From the NCBI RefSeq assembly GCF_030433895.1, contig NZ_JARUXE010000019.1, positions 24,003 through 88,002 on the forward strand: a stretch of 64,000 nt of DNA, given 5' to 3'. The stretch is from Arthrobacter sp. PsM3 (GTDB taxonomy: Bacteria > Actinomycetota > Actinomycetes > Actinomycetales > Micrococcaceae). The translations under genes and the position numbers were made by a program. This document shows, in pieces, positions 49,386 to 58,577 of the stretch (positions are counted from its first letter, which is position 1; the number at the start of each line of letters is the position of its first letter). The notes under the pieces are model-generated. The model was not told where the DNA came from, searched no databases, and was given only the letters and a program-made list of their open reading frames with translations.

Positions 49386-49469
49386 GCACCCACGCACCAG
49401 CACCCACGCACCAGCGCCCCGGGTAGCGCCAGTCCGGGCAACGGCCTCAGCCCTGCGGCGGCAACAAAC

Positions 49470-49511
49470 AACGACGCCGGCCCTCCCGCTAAGGGGAGGG
49501 CCGGCGTCGTT
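49470..49511. terminator. Terminator of greA
   Basis: A perfect 18-bp stem (49470-49487 with 49494-49511) has a 6-base loop. Reading on the minus strand it is followed by TGTTTGTTGC, a T-rich tail. Confidence 0.88.
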
Positions 49512-49543
49512 CGCTGCAGGGCCGCAGCGGTGTCCTTAGCGTA

Positions 49544-50038
49544 TTAGCCGACGTACGGTTTGGCGGAGATGATCTCCACCGTGATGACCTTGCCGTTCGG
49601 GGCGGTGTAGCTGAGCTGGTCGCCCTGCTTGTGGCCGACGATGGCTGCGCCGAGGGGGGACTTCTCGCTGAAGACGTCGAGCTCGGAGTCTCCGGCGATT
49701 TCCCGTGAGCCGAGCAGGAAGCTTTCCTCGTCCCCTGCGATCTTGGCAACGACGATCATGCCGGGCTCGACGATTCCGTCGTCGGCCGGGGATTCGCCCA
49801 CGTGGGCGTCCCGGAGCAGCGCGGTGAGCTGGCGGATGCGGGCTTCGATCTTGCCCTGCTCCTCCTTGGCCGCGTGGTAGCCGCCGTTTTCCTTGAGGTC
49901 GCCTTCCTGGCGCGCGGCCTCGATCTTCTGGACGATTTCCGCCCGGCCGGGGCCGGAGAGGTGGTCCAGCTCTGCCTTCAGGCGGTCAAAAGCTTCCTGG
50001 GTGAGCCAAGCTGCAGTTGCGCTGTTGGTGGTAGACAC
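49544..50038 (-). CDS. greA: Transcription elongation factor GreA
   Basis: The 164-residue factor rescues backtracked RNA polymerase by stimulating RNA cleavage. The N-terminal coiled coil carries the acidic tip GDLKENGGYHAAKEEQ, with the Asp and Glu that reach the active site. The C-terminal FKBP-like domain ends PNGKVITVEIISAKPYVG. GTG 50038 is chosen because AAGGAG lies six bases upstream; the ATG before it sits next to that ribosome-binding site. Confidence 0.94.
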   Translation of the reverse strand: MSTTNSATAAWLTQEAFDRLKAELDHLSGPGRAEIVQKIEAARQEGDLKENGGYHAAKEEQGKIEARIRQLTALLRDAHVGESPADDGIVEPGMIVVAKIAGDEESFLLGSREIAGDSELDVFSEKSPLGAAIVGHKQGDQLSYTAPNGKVITVEIISAKPYVG

Positions 50039-50133
50039 GGACTTCTCCTTCATGGTCAAACAAACAAAGACCCCGCTACGGTGGCCACTTATGGGACTCA
50101 GTAACCAGCTCAGCGGGGGAAAGGTATTGATCC

Positions 50134-50161
50134 ATTGTAGTCAATCCTGTGGATAAACCAA
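50134..50161 (-). promoter_or_regulatory. Predicted greA promoter
   Basis: On the minus strand TTGGTT (50161-50156), 16 bases, TACAAT (50139-50134), giving a start near 50127 and an ~89-base leader. Confidence 0.6.
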
Positions 50162-50220
50162 AGAACGCTGGGATGTGGATCACACCGTGTTACCGTGGCC
50201 GACGCAGCAGCCCGGGGGGC

Positions 50221-50679
50221 CTACCTGGCGGCGTCGGGAATCCAGCAGCTGTCGACGATGCCGGACACGGCCTGGGACTCCGTGTGCAATGTCGCCCGCT
50301 GGGCCGTGGTGCGTCCGCCGTCGGAGCCGGCATCGGCGGCGTTCGGGGGGATGTCCACTACCTTCCAGCCCACCACGGCGAACTTGGAGTCCAACGCCTT
50401 GACAGCGCATTTGGCGGCGGTGCCTGGTTCCTTGGTGACCTCGAAATCGACCTCAGTGAGGGTGGCGTCCGGCGTGCTGTAGCCGATGTCCTTGTAGGTG
50501 ACCGTGGCCGTGGCATTCGACGTCGAGATCCAGGCCATAAAGGCCATCCCGGCCACCAGGGCCAGGATCAGGACGTTCCGTTTGGCCTTGCCGGTGAGTG
50601 TTCGCTTTTGGCCGCCGTAGCGATTGGCTAGGGTGGGAGATGCCGGCGCAGTCGCGGCAGGCTGATCCTGGGAAGTCAC
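50221..50679 (-). CDS. DUF4307 domain-containing membrane protein
   Basis: The 152-residue protein matches DUF4307. It has ~38 polar residues, one membrane helix (ILALVAGMAFMAWIS), and an extracytoplasmic domain with ATVTYKDIGYSTPDATLTEVDFEV as landmark and two Cys (KCAVKAL and DSCWIP) that may form a disulfide. The function is unknown. It lies next to and divergent from mca, a position conserved in actinobacteria. Confidence 0.85.
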   Translation of the reverse strand: MTSQDQPAATAPASPTLANRYGGQKRTLTGKAKRNVLILALVAGMAFMAWISTSNATATVTYKDIGYSTPDATLTEVDFEVTKEPGTAAKCAVKALDSKFAVVGWKVVDIPPNAADAGSDGGRTTAQRATLHTESQAVSGIVDSCWIPDAAR

Positions 50680-50691
50680 CAGTCCAGTTTA
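50680..50691 (-). promoter_or_regulatory. Leaderless promoter -10 box of the DUF4307 gene
   Basis: On the minus strand TAAACT (50691-50686) is followed by six bases and GTG 50679. Confidence 0.65.
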
Positions 50692-50786
50692 GTGTGGATC
50701 CGGCGGGGAAATGTCCGTTCGTCCGGGCCACCCGCAGAAGCACGCCCCTAACAGCACACCTATAGACAAAGAGGAGCCGTCCCACG

Positions 50787-51692
50787 ATGACAGCGTCCAC
50801 CAGCCCGTCAGCGCCGCTTCGACTGTTGGCTGTCCATGCTCATCCCGACGACGAATCCAGCAAGGGCGCTGCCACGATGGCGATGTACGCCGCGGCCGGC
50901 ATCGATGTCCTGGTGGCCACCTGCACCGACGGTTCCCGCGGTGACATCCAGAACCCGGCGATGGCGGGCGAGCCGCACCCCAAGCGCGACATGGCCGGCG
51001 CGCGCCGGCTGGAGATGGAGCACGCCGCCAAGGTCCTGGGCGTCCGCCAGCGCTGGCTTGGCTTCGTCGATTCGGGGCTGCCGGAAGGCGATCCGCTGCC
51101 GCCGCTGCCGGTCGGCTCCTTCGCCACGCTGCCGCTGGAACGGGCGGCCGCCCCGCTGGTCCGGCTGGTACGCCGGTTCAAGCCGCAGGTAATCCTGAGC
51201 TACGACGAGAACGGCGGCTATCCGCACCCGGACCACATCATGGCGCACCGGGTCGCCGTCGAGGCCTTCGAAGCCGCCGGGGATCCGGCCCGCTACCCGG
51301 GAACGGGGGACGCCTGGGCGCCGGGCAAGCTGTACTACGACCGTGCTTTCAGCCCCGAACGGTTCCGCGCCCTGCACTTCGCGCTGGAGAAATCCGGCCT
51401 GCAGTCGCCCTATGCGGAACGGCTCGCGGCGTGGCTGGAAGCCGACGCCGAGGGCCACACCCCGCCCGCGCCGACACACCCCACCACGACCCAGATCGAG
51501 TGCGGCGACTTCTTTGAAGCACGCGACGATGCGCTGCGTTCCCACCGCACCCAGGTTGACCCGGAAGGGTTCTTCTTCGCCGTCTCGCCGGCGATGCAGC
51601 GCCGCGTCTGGCCGTGGGAGGACTACTCGCTGATCCAGTCCAGGGTCCCCGCAGAGTTGCCTGAAAAGGACTTCTTCGCCGGACTAAGATAG
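50787..51692 (+). CDS. mca: Mycothiol S-conjugate amidase
   Basis: The 301-residue zinc LmbE-like deacetylase cuts mycothiol conjugates of toxins to release a mercapturic acid. Zinc-site HAHPDDE spans residues 17-23 and HPDHIMAHR gives the last ligand. SYDENGGYPHPDH and the end WPWEDYSLIQSRV separate it from the shorter MshB. It shows that the organism uses mycothiol. GAGGAG lies upstream of ATG 50787. Confidence 0.93.
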   Translation: MTASTSPSAPLRLLAVHAHPDDESSKGAATMAMYAAAGIDVLVATCTDGSRGDIQNPAMAGEPHPKRDMAGARRLEMEHAAKVLGVRQRWLGFVDSGLPEGDPLPPLPVGSFATLPLERAAAPLVRLVRRFKPQVILSYDENGGYPHPDHIMAHRVAVEAFEAAGDPARYPGTGDAWAPGKLYYDRAFSPERFRALHFALEKSGLQSPYAERLAAWLEADAEGHTPPAPTHPTTTQIECGDFFEARDDALRSHRTQVDPEGFFFAVSPAMQRRVWPWEDYSLIQSRVPAELPEKDFFAGLR

Positions 51693-51802
51693 ACCCATCA
51701 GGCCTTTTCTATGACGCGTAGAAGTCGTCGTGGAAACCGTTCCGGCCCGGCCGCCAGCAGTGGCGTCGGGTTGCCATTCAGCCCCCATAGAAGGTCCTCA
51801 CC

Positions 51803-52180
51803 GTGTATTCCTCGCTCATCGCCCTGGCAACAACTCCGGCGCCCACCCCTACGCCGTCGCTGCGCCCGGGACTGTCCCAGGACCAGGTGACGCCCGGCCT
51901 GCTGGGCTTCCTCCTGACCGCCTTCATCGTGGTGCTGACGGCCCTGCTGATCGTCGACATGGTCCGGCGCATCCGCCGCGTCCGCTACCGCGCCCAGGTG
52001 GAGGAGGAACGCGCCGCACAGGCTACCGGGGACGCTCCGCCGGCAGCCAACGCCGGAACGGTGGCCCCAGGGGTGCAGGATCCGTCCGCCAAGCCCGGCA
52101 GCCGTCCGGAAGTTGGCAACCGTCCGGAAGTTGGCAACCGTCCGGAAATTAATGGCGATGCCGGGCCGGGAAACCGCTGA
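51803..52180 (+). CDS. Small single-pass membrane protein downstream of mca
   Basis: The 125-residue protein has one membrane helix (LLGFLLTAFIVVLTALLIVDM), a Pro/Thr-rich N terminus and a cytoplasmic basic stretch RRIRRVRYRAQ. The C-terminal tail has RPEVGN repeats from an 18-bp DNA repeat near 52095-52145. No enzyme motif is seen and the function is unknown. GTG 51803 has GAAGG upstream. The end overlaps the next gene by 29 bases. Confidence 0.75.
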   Translation: MYSSLIALATTPAPTPTPSLRPGLSQDQVTPGLLGFLLTAFIVVLTALLIVDMVRRIRRVRYRAQVEEERAAQATGDAPPAANAGTVAPGVQDPSAKPGSRPEVGNRPEVGNRPEINGDAGPGNR

Positions 52181-54416
52181 CGGCGGCACGACCCCGCGCT
52201 TCCCCGAGGCCGCCAACGCCTTGGGCGGAGAACCCTCTGCCTACCTTCGGCAGCACGCCAGCAACCCCGTGCACTGGCGGCCCTTCGGGGACGAGGCTTT
52301 TGCCTTCGCCGCCGCCCGCGATGTTCCGGTCTTCCTCTCCGTCGGCTATGCGGCCTGCCACTGGTGCCACGTCATGGCCCGGGAATCCTTTGAAGACCCG
52401 GACACCGCGGACTTCCTGAACGCCAACTTCGTCGCCGTGAAGGTGGACCGTGAAGAGCGCCCCGATGTGGACGCCGTCTACCTGGCCGCGACCCAGGCGA
52501 TCAGCGGCCAGGGCGGCTGGCCCATGTCCGTTTTCCTGCTTCCTGACGGCCGCGCGTTCCATGCCGGCACCTATTTTCCGCCCCGTCCGCTGCCGGGCAG
52601 GCCCTCCCTCCGCCAGGTGCTCGAGGCCGTGGTGGAGGCCTGGCGGGAGCGCCGGGACGCCGTGGAACAGAACGCCGAGGCGCTGGCCCGCGGCCTCGCT
52701 GCGTCGCAGCTGGGCGCCGCCGTACGGCTGGACGGTGTGCCTGCGCCGGTCGATCCGTCACTGCCCGGGGAGGCCGTGCGCGCGCTGGCAGACTCCGAAG
52801 ACCCGTCCGGCGGCGGTTTCGGCGACGCACCGAAGTTCCCGCCCTCGGCGGTGCTGGAATTCCTGATCCGGCACGCTGCCGCCCCCGCGGGGGCCGGCCG
52901 GACCTCGGGGGCCGCCGGCCCGGGGACCCCGGACCAGGCCCGCGATCTGGCGGGCCGGACGCTCGCCGCGATGTCGCGTTCGGCCCTGTTCGACCAGCTC
53001 GGCGGCGGCTTCTCCCGCTATTCGGTGACCCGGGACTGGTCCGTGCCGCACTTCGAGAAGATGCTCTACGACAACGCCCAGCTGTTGCGCGTCTACGTCC
53101 ACTGGGTCAGGCTGGGCGGCACCGCCGGCTATCCGGCAGCGGAAGCAGCCGACGTCGCCGGCCGCACCGCCGGCTGGCTGCTCGCCTCGCTGGGGCTCGG
53201 CACGGAAAACACCGGCCATGACGCGCTGACCGGGACGGTCGGTGGGCTTCCCGAGGCTCTGGCCTCGTCGCTCGACGCCGACACGGTCGTGGCCGGCGTC
53301 CACTCCGAGGGCGCCAGCTACCTCTGGACCCCGGCAGGGCTGGCAGCCGTCCTGGGCCCCGGTGACGGCGCCGCCGTCGCGCGGCTTATGAATGTCCGCC
53401 CCCGCGGCACCGTCTCCGCGGACGGCTCACCGCTGCACCCCGGCCGTGCACTCAGTTCCGCCGAGGCGGACCTGTGGCGGCGGGCCCGGCCGGCGCTGCT
53501 CGCCGAACGTTCCCGCCGGCCCCAGCCCGCCCGCGACGACAAAGTCGTGGCCGGCTGGAACGGGCTGGCCGTCGCGGCCCTGGCCGAAGCCGGTGCGGTG
53601 CTGGGGCAGCCCCTGCTGGTGGCCGCAGCCGGGCGCATCGCGGCCTACCTGGAACGCGTGCACTGGCGGCCGGGTGCCGCGGGCGCGGCCGGCACGCTGA
53701 TCCGGGTCTCCCATGACGGCCTGGCCTGGGGGATCGGCGGCCTGCTGGAGGATTACGCTTTTTCTGTTGAGGGGCTGATCGCGCTCTACGCGGTCTCGGG
53801 CCGGACCCGCTGGTACCGGCTGGCGGAGGACATTCTGACGGCGGCCTGTGCGCGGTTCACGACGGACGGCGCGCTCACAGACACGGCGGGGGAGTCGGAA
53901 CAGGTGTCCAACGCCCAGGGCGGGCGCGCGCCGCTGGAGCTCTTCGACAATGCCGCGCCCAGCGGAGCCGCCGCGTTCGCCGGCGCACTGCTGTCCTGCT
54001 CGGCGCTCTCCGGTTCCGCTGAACACCGCGCCCTCGCCGGCAACATCCTTTCGGTGCTGCCACCGCTGGCCACCCGAGCGCCGCGGGCGGCAGGGTGGCT
54101 GCTCGCGACGGCGCAGTCCGCGCTCGCCGGCCCGGTGGAGGCCGCCGTCGTCGGTCCGGACACACCGGAGCGGGCGGCGCTGCACCGCGAGCTGCTGCTC
54201 TCTCCCAGCCCCGGGCTGGCGGTCGCCCTGCGGGACGACACACTTGCCCCCGGCGCGGCGCGGGAGGACGACGGGGGCGGCGTGCCGCTGCTTCGCGGCC
54301 GCGGCGCCGCCCCCGACGGACGACCCCTGGTCTACCTGTGCCGCGGGATGGTCTGCGGGCTTCCCGTCGGCACTCCCGGCGAGGTGCGGGAGCGGCTGGC
54401 CAGGATGGCGGAATGA
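52152..54416 (+). CDS. YyaL/DUF255 family thioredoxin-fold protein
   Basis: The ~754-residue protein has an N-terminal DUF255 thioredoxin-like domain with YLRQHASNPVHWRPF, SVGYAACHWCHVM (a CxxC pair), and the FVAVKVDREERPDVDAVYL block. A long (alpha/alpha)6-barrel-like region then carries GGGFSRYSVTRDWSVPHFEKMLYDNAQLL (landmark) and VVAGWNGLAVAALAEAG. The family occurs in all domains (human SPATA20); its reaction is not established. Start is ATG 52152 or 52158, inside the preceding gene. Confidence 0.85.
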   Translation: MAMPGRETADGGTTPRFPEAANALGGEPSAYLRQHASNPVHWRPFGDEAFAFAAARDVPVFLSVGYAACHWCHVMARESFEDPDTADFLNANFVAVKVDREERPDVDAVYLAATQAISGQGGWPMSVFLLPDGRAFHAGTYFPPRPLPGRPSLRQVLEAVVEAWRERRDAVEQNAEALARGLAASQLGAAVRLDGVPAPVDPSLPGEAVRALADSEDPSGGGFGDAPKFPPSAVLEFLIRHAAAPAGAGRTSGAAGPGTPDQARDLAGRTLAAMSRSALFDQLGGGFSRYSVTRDWSVPHFEKMLYDNAQLLRVYVHWVRLGGTAGYPAAEAADVAGRTAGWLLASLGLGTENTGHDALTGTVGGLPEALASSLDADTVVAGVHSEGASYLWTPAGLAAVLGPGDGAAVARLMNVRPRGTVSADGSPLHPGRALSSAEADLWRRARPALLAERSRRPQPARDDKVVAGWNGLAVAALAEAGAVLGQPLLVAAAGRIAAYLERVHWRPGAAGAAGTLIRVSHDGLAWGIGGLLEDYAFSVEGLIALYAVSGRTRWYRLAEDILTAACARFTTDGALTDTAGESEQVSNAQGGRAPLELFDNAAPSGAAAFAGALLSCSALSGSAEHRALAGNILSVLPPLATRAPRAAGWLLATAQSALAGPVEAAVVGPDTPERAALHRELLLSPSPGLAVALRDDTLAPGAAREDDGGGVPLLRGRGAAPDGRPLVYLCRGMVCGLPVGTPGEVRERLARMAE

Positions 54417-54964
54417 CTTGTCACGACGGTTTCGAACTTGTGGGTTTCGACTGCGACGGCCTGCTGGTCGACTCCGAAGTGATCGCCGTCAGGGTGGACC
54501 TGCTGGTCCTCGCCGACCTCGGCTGGGAGCTGGAACGGGAAGAGATTGTGGAGCGCTTCGTGGGCAGGAGCGAGGCCGACCTCATCGCCGCGGTCGAAGA
54601 GCAGCTGGGTATCGAACTGGGCGAAGGCTGGGACCGGAAGTACGAACCCTGGTACCGGACGGCCTTCGAGCGCGACCTCGCGGCGGTCGACGGCGTCGAG
54701 GAAACGCTCGACGGGCTGTGCTGGTCCCGCACTGCGTCGACTCCAGCGGGAGCCATGCCAGGATGCGGCGCACGCTCGGGCAGACCGGACTCTGGCACCG
54801 TTTCGAGGGCCGGACACGGCGTCCAGGCGGCCCGCTCGGCCGGGATGCATGTCTTCGCCTACGCCGGCGGCGTGACCCCGGCGGGGCGGCTGGAAGGACC
54901 CGGCACCACCGTGCTCCATGACATGCGGCAACTGCCCGGCCTCATCGACGCCGGACGGCCCTGA
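54413..54964 (+). pseudogene. HAD-superfamily phosphatase, frameshifted and internally deleted
   Basis: The N-terminal ~100 residues are a normal HAD-IA protein: DxD site D13-C-D15 (GFDCDGLLVDSE) and a helical cap. At about 54717 the HAD sequence moves to another frame, where PHCVDSSGSHARMRRTLGQTGLWHRFEGR (landmark) continues until ~54813. It then jumps back to the first frame at GVQAARSAGMHVFAYAGG. The segment with the conserved Lys (GKPAPD) and the acidic motif IV (VEDS) is missing. The two lesions compensate, so a frame of 183 codons stays open, but the product should be inactive. ATG overlaps the previous stop. Confidence 0.8.
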
Positions 54965-55012
54965 CGCAGCGGCCGCGACGACACAGTCCCGGGCACGCCG
55001 CCGTCGGGGACA

Positions 55013-55735
55013 TCAGCTCAGGACGGCGATGGCGATCGCGATGTAGTGGGCAGCGAAGGCAAATACGGTGAGGGCGTGGAACAGTTCGTGGAAGCCGAAG
55101 TGTTCGTAGCTGAAGTTCGGCTTCTTCAGCGCGTAGAAGACGGCGCCGGTGATATAGAGGGCGCCGCCAACACAGATCAGCACGGCGGAGGCAACGTTGG
55201 CGGCGAAGAAATCCGGCAGGTAGAACAACGCGCCGCAGCCCAGGGCGATGTAGATCGGGACATAGAGCCAGCGCGGGGCGTGGGTCCACAGCAGGCGGAA
55301 CAGCACGCCGAGGATGGCTCCGGTCCAGATCACCCACAGCAGCACTTCGGCTTTGGGCCGGTCCAGGAGGGCCCAGGCCAGCGGCGTGTAGCTCCCGGCG
55401 ATCACCAGCATGATGTTCGTATGGTCCAGCCGCTTCAGCACGATCTTGACCCCCGGGGACCAGTTGCCCCGGTGGTAGATGGCGCTGATCCCGAACAGCA
55501 GGACCCCGGTGAAGGCGTATATGGCAGAGGCGATCTTCAGGTCCGGCGTGGGAGCAAGAATCACCAGCACCAGGCCGGCGGCCAGCGCCAGCGGAGCCGT
55601 CACGGTGTGGATCCAGCCGCGCCATTTGGGTTTGATCATCAGGAGTTCTGCCAGCCGGACCGCGGCGTCGTCCATCGGGCCGGATTTGCGGTCCGCAGGC
55701 TGCTCCGGCCGCGGCTCGGGACTGTTGCTTTCCAT
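55013..55735 (-). CDS. Hemolysin III / YqfA family membrane protein
   Basis: The 240-residue protein has seven membrane segments of the PAQR/hemolysin III family. The metal-site elements are SAIYHRGNW, LDHTNIMLVIAGSYTPLA, and HFGFHELFHALTVFAFAAHYIA with the His cluster. The role is uncertain (lipid homeostasis in relatives). ATG 55735 follows a leaderless-type -10 box. It is divergent from the prenyltransferase gene, a common pairing. Confidence 0.9.
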   Translation of the reverse strand: MESNSPEPRPEQPADRKSGPMDDAAVRLAELLMIKPKWRGWIHTVTAPLALAAGLVLVILAPTPDLKIASAIYAFTGVLLFGISAIYHRGNWSPGVKIVLKRLDHTNIMLVIAGSYTPLAWALLDRPKAEVLLWVIWTGAILGVLFRLLWTHAPRWLYVPIYIALGCGALFYLPDFFAANVASAVLICVGGALYITGAVFYALKKPNFSYEHFGFHELFHALTVFAFAAHYIAIAIAVLS

Positions 55736-55747
55736 GCCGCAATAATA
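55736..55747 (-). promoter_or_regulatory. Leaderless promoter -10 box of the hemolysin III gene
   Basis: On the minus strand TATTAT (55747-55742) is followed by six bases and ATG 55735. It is the best -10 match of the set. Confidence 0.7.
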
Positions 55748-55879
55748 AACTACGGTCCAGTAAGTTACCCGCGGGTAGCACGTTTTTATGGGCAACATCG
55801 CAACGTCACTGCGCCCCGGCCCGCACTCCGGCGGGTAGCCTAGGATGTGCACAGCAGAGTCGTACTTCAAGGAAGCCAG

Positions 55880-56653
55880 GTGAATCTCCGGATGGAAATG
55901 CCCGGGTTCCTCTATGGCTTCTACGAGCGCAAGCTGCAGCGGTCCCTGGACCCGGAGCGCATCCCGAGGCACATCGGCGTCATGGTCGACGGCAACCGGC
56001 GCTGGGCCCGGCAGTTCAACGCCCCGACCAGCCAGGGGCACCAGGCCGGCGCCGACAAGATCCACGAATTCCTCGGCTGGTGCCAGGAACTCGGCATCAA
56101 AGTGGTCACCCTGTACATGCTCTCCACGGACAACATGAACCGATCGGGCGAGGAACTCGATCTGCTCATGGGCATCATCGCCAACACCCTGGACCGGCTG
56201 GACGAGGACGCCGAAATTTCGGTCCACGCCATGGGGGTCCCGGAACTGCTGCCCGACTACCTCGCCGCCCGGCTCAACCGGCTCACGGCCCGCACCCCCG
56301 CGCGTGAGAAACTCCACGTCAATGTCGCCGTCGGCTATGGGGGACGCCGCGAAATCGTCGACGCCGTCCGCGAACTGCTGCACGATGCCGTCGCCCGGGG
56401 CGCGGACATTGGAAAACTGGCCGATGACCTCAGCGTCGATGACATCTCGCGGTTCCTCTATACCCGCGGCCAGCCCGATCCGGACCTCGTGATCCGGACG
56501 TCCGGGGAGCAGCGCCTTTCCGGTTTCCTGATGTGGCAAAGCGCGTACAGCGAGTTCTACTTCTGCGAAGCGCTGTGGCCGGCCTTCCGGAAAGTGGACT
56601 TCCTCCGTGCCCTCCGCGACTACGCGGGGCGGCAGCGCCGCTATGGCTCCTGA
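55880..56653 (+). CDS. Isoprenyl transferase (cis-prenyl diphosphate synthase)
   Basis: The ~257-residue UppS-family enzyme makes the polyprenyl carrier used in cell wall synthesis. IGVMVDGNRRWARQ holds the catalytic Asp and RTSGEQRLSGFLMWQSAYSEFYF the pyrophosphate-binding Arg block (landmarks). GTG 55880 has AAGGA six bases upstream. TAGGAT (55841-55846) could be the -10 box, giving a ~27-base leader. In actinobacteria such genes are often one of two paralogues, so product chain length is not certain. Confidence 0.92.
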   Translation: MNLRMEMPGFLYGFYERKLQRSLDPERIPRHIGVMVDGNRRWARQFNAPTSQGHQAGADKIHEFLGWCQELGIKVVTLYMLSTDNMNRSGEELDLLMGIIANTLDRLDEDAEISVHAMGVPELLPDYLAARLNRLTARTPAREKLHVNVAVGYGGRREIVDAVRELLHDAVARGADIGKLADDLSVDDISRFLYTRGQPDPDLVIRTSGEQRLSGFLMWQSAYSEFYFCEALWPAFRKVDFLRALRDYAGRQRRYGS

Positions 56654-56886
56654 GCCGTCATCCGGTGTTCACACGATGGCAACAAGAATCGCCGAAAAAT
56701 TGGCATCAAAACGTCGTACCCCGGACGTACGTTAATCCCATCAGCAGGCAAACCGCCGGCTGATCGGGGAGGCCAGTACATGGAGCGGAAGTTCGCACCG
56801 GGTGTAAGGGAGGCCGCGTCCGGCCTCTTGGCCGAGCCGCCTCACCAATAACAATTCCGGGCATGCGCCCCGGGGCTGGAGTCGAT
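56654..56886. other. 233-bp gap before the PhoH gene
   Basis: No gene is supported beyond a 9-codon frame at 56780 (MERKFAPGV). A GC-rich inverted segment GAGGCCGCGTCCGGCCTCTT lies near 56812 and may fold in the leader. No confident promoter was found. Confidence 0.4.
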
Positions 56887-58329
56887 GTGGCTATTTCTGA
56901 ACAACTGCCCGACGTCGTGACCGACCAGGGACAGAAAGCTACCTCTCGCGCCAAGCGAGCCACCTCAACGACCGGTGCAGCCCATAGCGGTGCTGCAGCC
57001 GGTCTTGCTGTTTCCGGGGAAGGGACAGCAAACATCGAACCGGCCCGGAGTTTCGTCATCGACACCTCGGTGCTGCTCTCGGACCCCCGGGCCCTGTTGC
57101 GCTTCGCGGAGCACGAAGTGATCCTGCCGATCGTCGTCATCACCGAACTCGAAGGCAAACGGCACGACCCCGAGCTCGGCTATTTCGCCCGCAAGGCGCT
57201 CAGGCTCCTCGATGACCTGCGGGTCGAGCACGGCGGACTCGACCGTCCCATCCCGCTCGGCCACGACGGCGGCACCCTCATGGTGGAGCTGAACCACATC
57301 TCCGCCGAGGTGCTCCCGGCCGGCTTCCGCGGCGGGGACAACGACAGCCGGATACTCGCCGTCGCCAAGAACCTCGCCAACGAGGGCCGGGACGTCACGG
57401 TGGTGTCCAAGGACCTCCCGATGCGCGTCAAGGCCTCGGCCATGGGGCTGCAGGCCGACGAGTACCGCAACGAACTCGTCAAGGATTCGGGCTGGACCGG
57501 CGTCGCGGAAATCGACGCAAGCGAGGAGGAAGTCTCCACGCTCTACGGCCATGAGCCGGTCTTCATCCCGGAAGCGGCCGAGATGCCGACGAACACCGGC
57601 CTGGTGCTGCTCTCCCAGCGGGGATCCGCCCTTGGCCGGGTGGGGGCCGACAAACAGGTCCGCCTCGTGAAGGGCGACCGCGACGTGTTCGGGCTGCACG
57701 GCCGTTCGGCCGAACAGCGGCTGGCCATCGACCTGCTGATGGACCCCTCCGTGGGCATTGTGTCCCTCGGCGGGCGTGCCGGCACCGGCAAGTCCGCGCT
57801 GGCCCTGTGCGCGGGCCTCGAAGCCGTCCTGGAACGCCAGGAGCACCGCAAGGTGATTGTCTTCCGGCCGCTCTATGCGGTGGGCGGGCAGGAGCTGGGC
57901 TACCTGCCCGGCTCCGAGGCGGAGAAAATGAACCCGTGGGCGCAGGCCGTCTTCGACACGCTCGGTGCCCTCGTCAGCCAGGAGGTCGTGGAGGAAGTGA
58001 TGGACCGCGGCATGCTCGAGGTGATGCCGCTGACCCACATCCGCGGGCGGTCGCTGCATGACGCGTTCGTCATCGTGGACGAGGCCCAGTCGCTCGAAAA
58101 GAACGTGCTCCTGACCGTGATGAGCCGGATCGGGCAGAACTCCAAGATCGTCCTGACCCACGACGTCGCCCAGCGCGACAACCTCCGGGTCGGCCGGCAC
58201 GACGGCGTTGCCGCCGTCGTCGAGACGCTCAAGGGCCACCCGCTCTTCGGCCACGTCACCCTCACCCGCTCGGAGCGCTCGCCGATCGCGGCGCTGGTGA
58301 CGGATCTGCTGGAGGGGGCGGAGATCTAG
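56887..58329 (+). CDS. PIN domain - PhoH-like ATPase fusion
   Basis: The ~480-residue protein has an N-terminal PIN nuclease domain (residues ~50-180: [32 protein letters not shown], and [11 protein letters not shown] with the acidic residues). A PhoH AAA/helicase domain follows, with Walker [16 protein letters not shown] and Walker [15 protein letters not shown]. Mycobacterial PhoH2 of this layout unwinds and cuts RNA. GTG 56887 has GGAG five bases upstream; ~50 disordered residues precede the PIN domain. Confidence 0.92.
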   Translation: MAISEQLPDVVTDQGQKATSRAKRATSTTGAAHSGAAAGLAVSGEGTANIEPARSFVIDTSVLLSDPRALLRFAEHEVILPIVVITELEGKRHDPELGYFARKALRLLDDLRVEHGGLDRPIPLGHDGGTLMVELNHISAEVLPAGFRGGDNDSRILAVAKNLANEGRDVTVVSKDLPMRVKASAMGLQADEYRNELVKDSGWTGVAEIDASEEEVSTLYGHEPVFIPEAAEMPTNTGLVLLSQRGSALGRVGADKQVRLVKGDRDVFGLHGRSAEQRLAIDLLMDPSVGIVSLGGRAGTGKSALALCAGLEAVLERQEHRKVIVFRPLYAVGGQELGYLPGSEAEKMNPWAQAVFDTLGALVSQEVVEEVMDRGMLEVMPLTHIRGRSLHDAFVIVDEAQSLEKNVLLTVMSRIGQNSKIVLTHDVAQRDNLRVGRHDGVAAVVETLKGHPLFGHVTLTRSERSPIAALVTDLLEGAEI

Positions 58330-58577
58330 GGCCCGTCCCGTCTGGGGCCGTGGGGCGGCGGCGGGGCGGATCACGTTCGCATGGCGGCGGTGTCCCGCCG
58401 TCGCTTAGACACCTCCCGCCGCTGCGCTGCGGTCGCTGGGCGACCTCCGCTTCGCTTTGGTCGGCGATGCGCTCCTTTGCGGAACACCGCCGCCACGCCT
58501 GCAGTCTGCCGTCGCGATGCGCTCCTTTGCGAAGGACCGTGGTCCGGCGTGTGCACCCGTCACCTTTTCGGAACTCT
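58330..58577. repeat. Gene-free stretch with 18-bp direct repeats 50 bp apart
   Basis: GCGATGCGCTCCTTTGCG occurs at 58464-58481 and exactly 50 bases later at 58514-58531. Nearby are further related words (CGCTGCGCTGCGGTCGC, CTCCGCTTCGCTTTGGTCGG). The genes on both sides converge here. No terminator stem is obvious, and a dispersed intergenic repeat is the best guess. Confidence 0.6.

Noticed and set aside
56887..58329. PIN-PhoH as a toxin or part of a defence system
   Set aside because: The layout matches the chromosomal PhoH2 family. No short antitoxin-like gene precedes it, and the neighbours are housekeeping genes.
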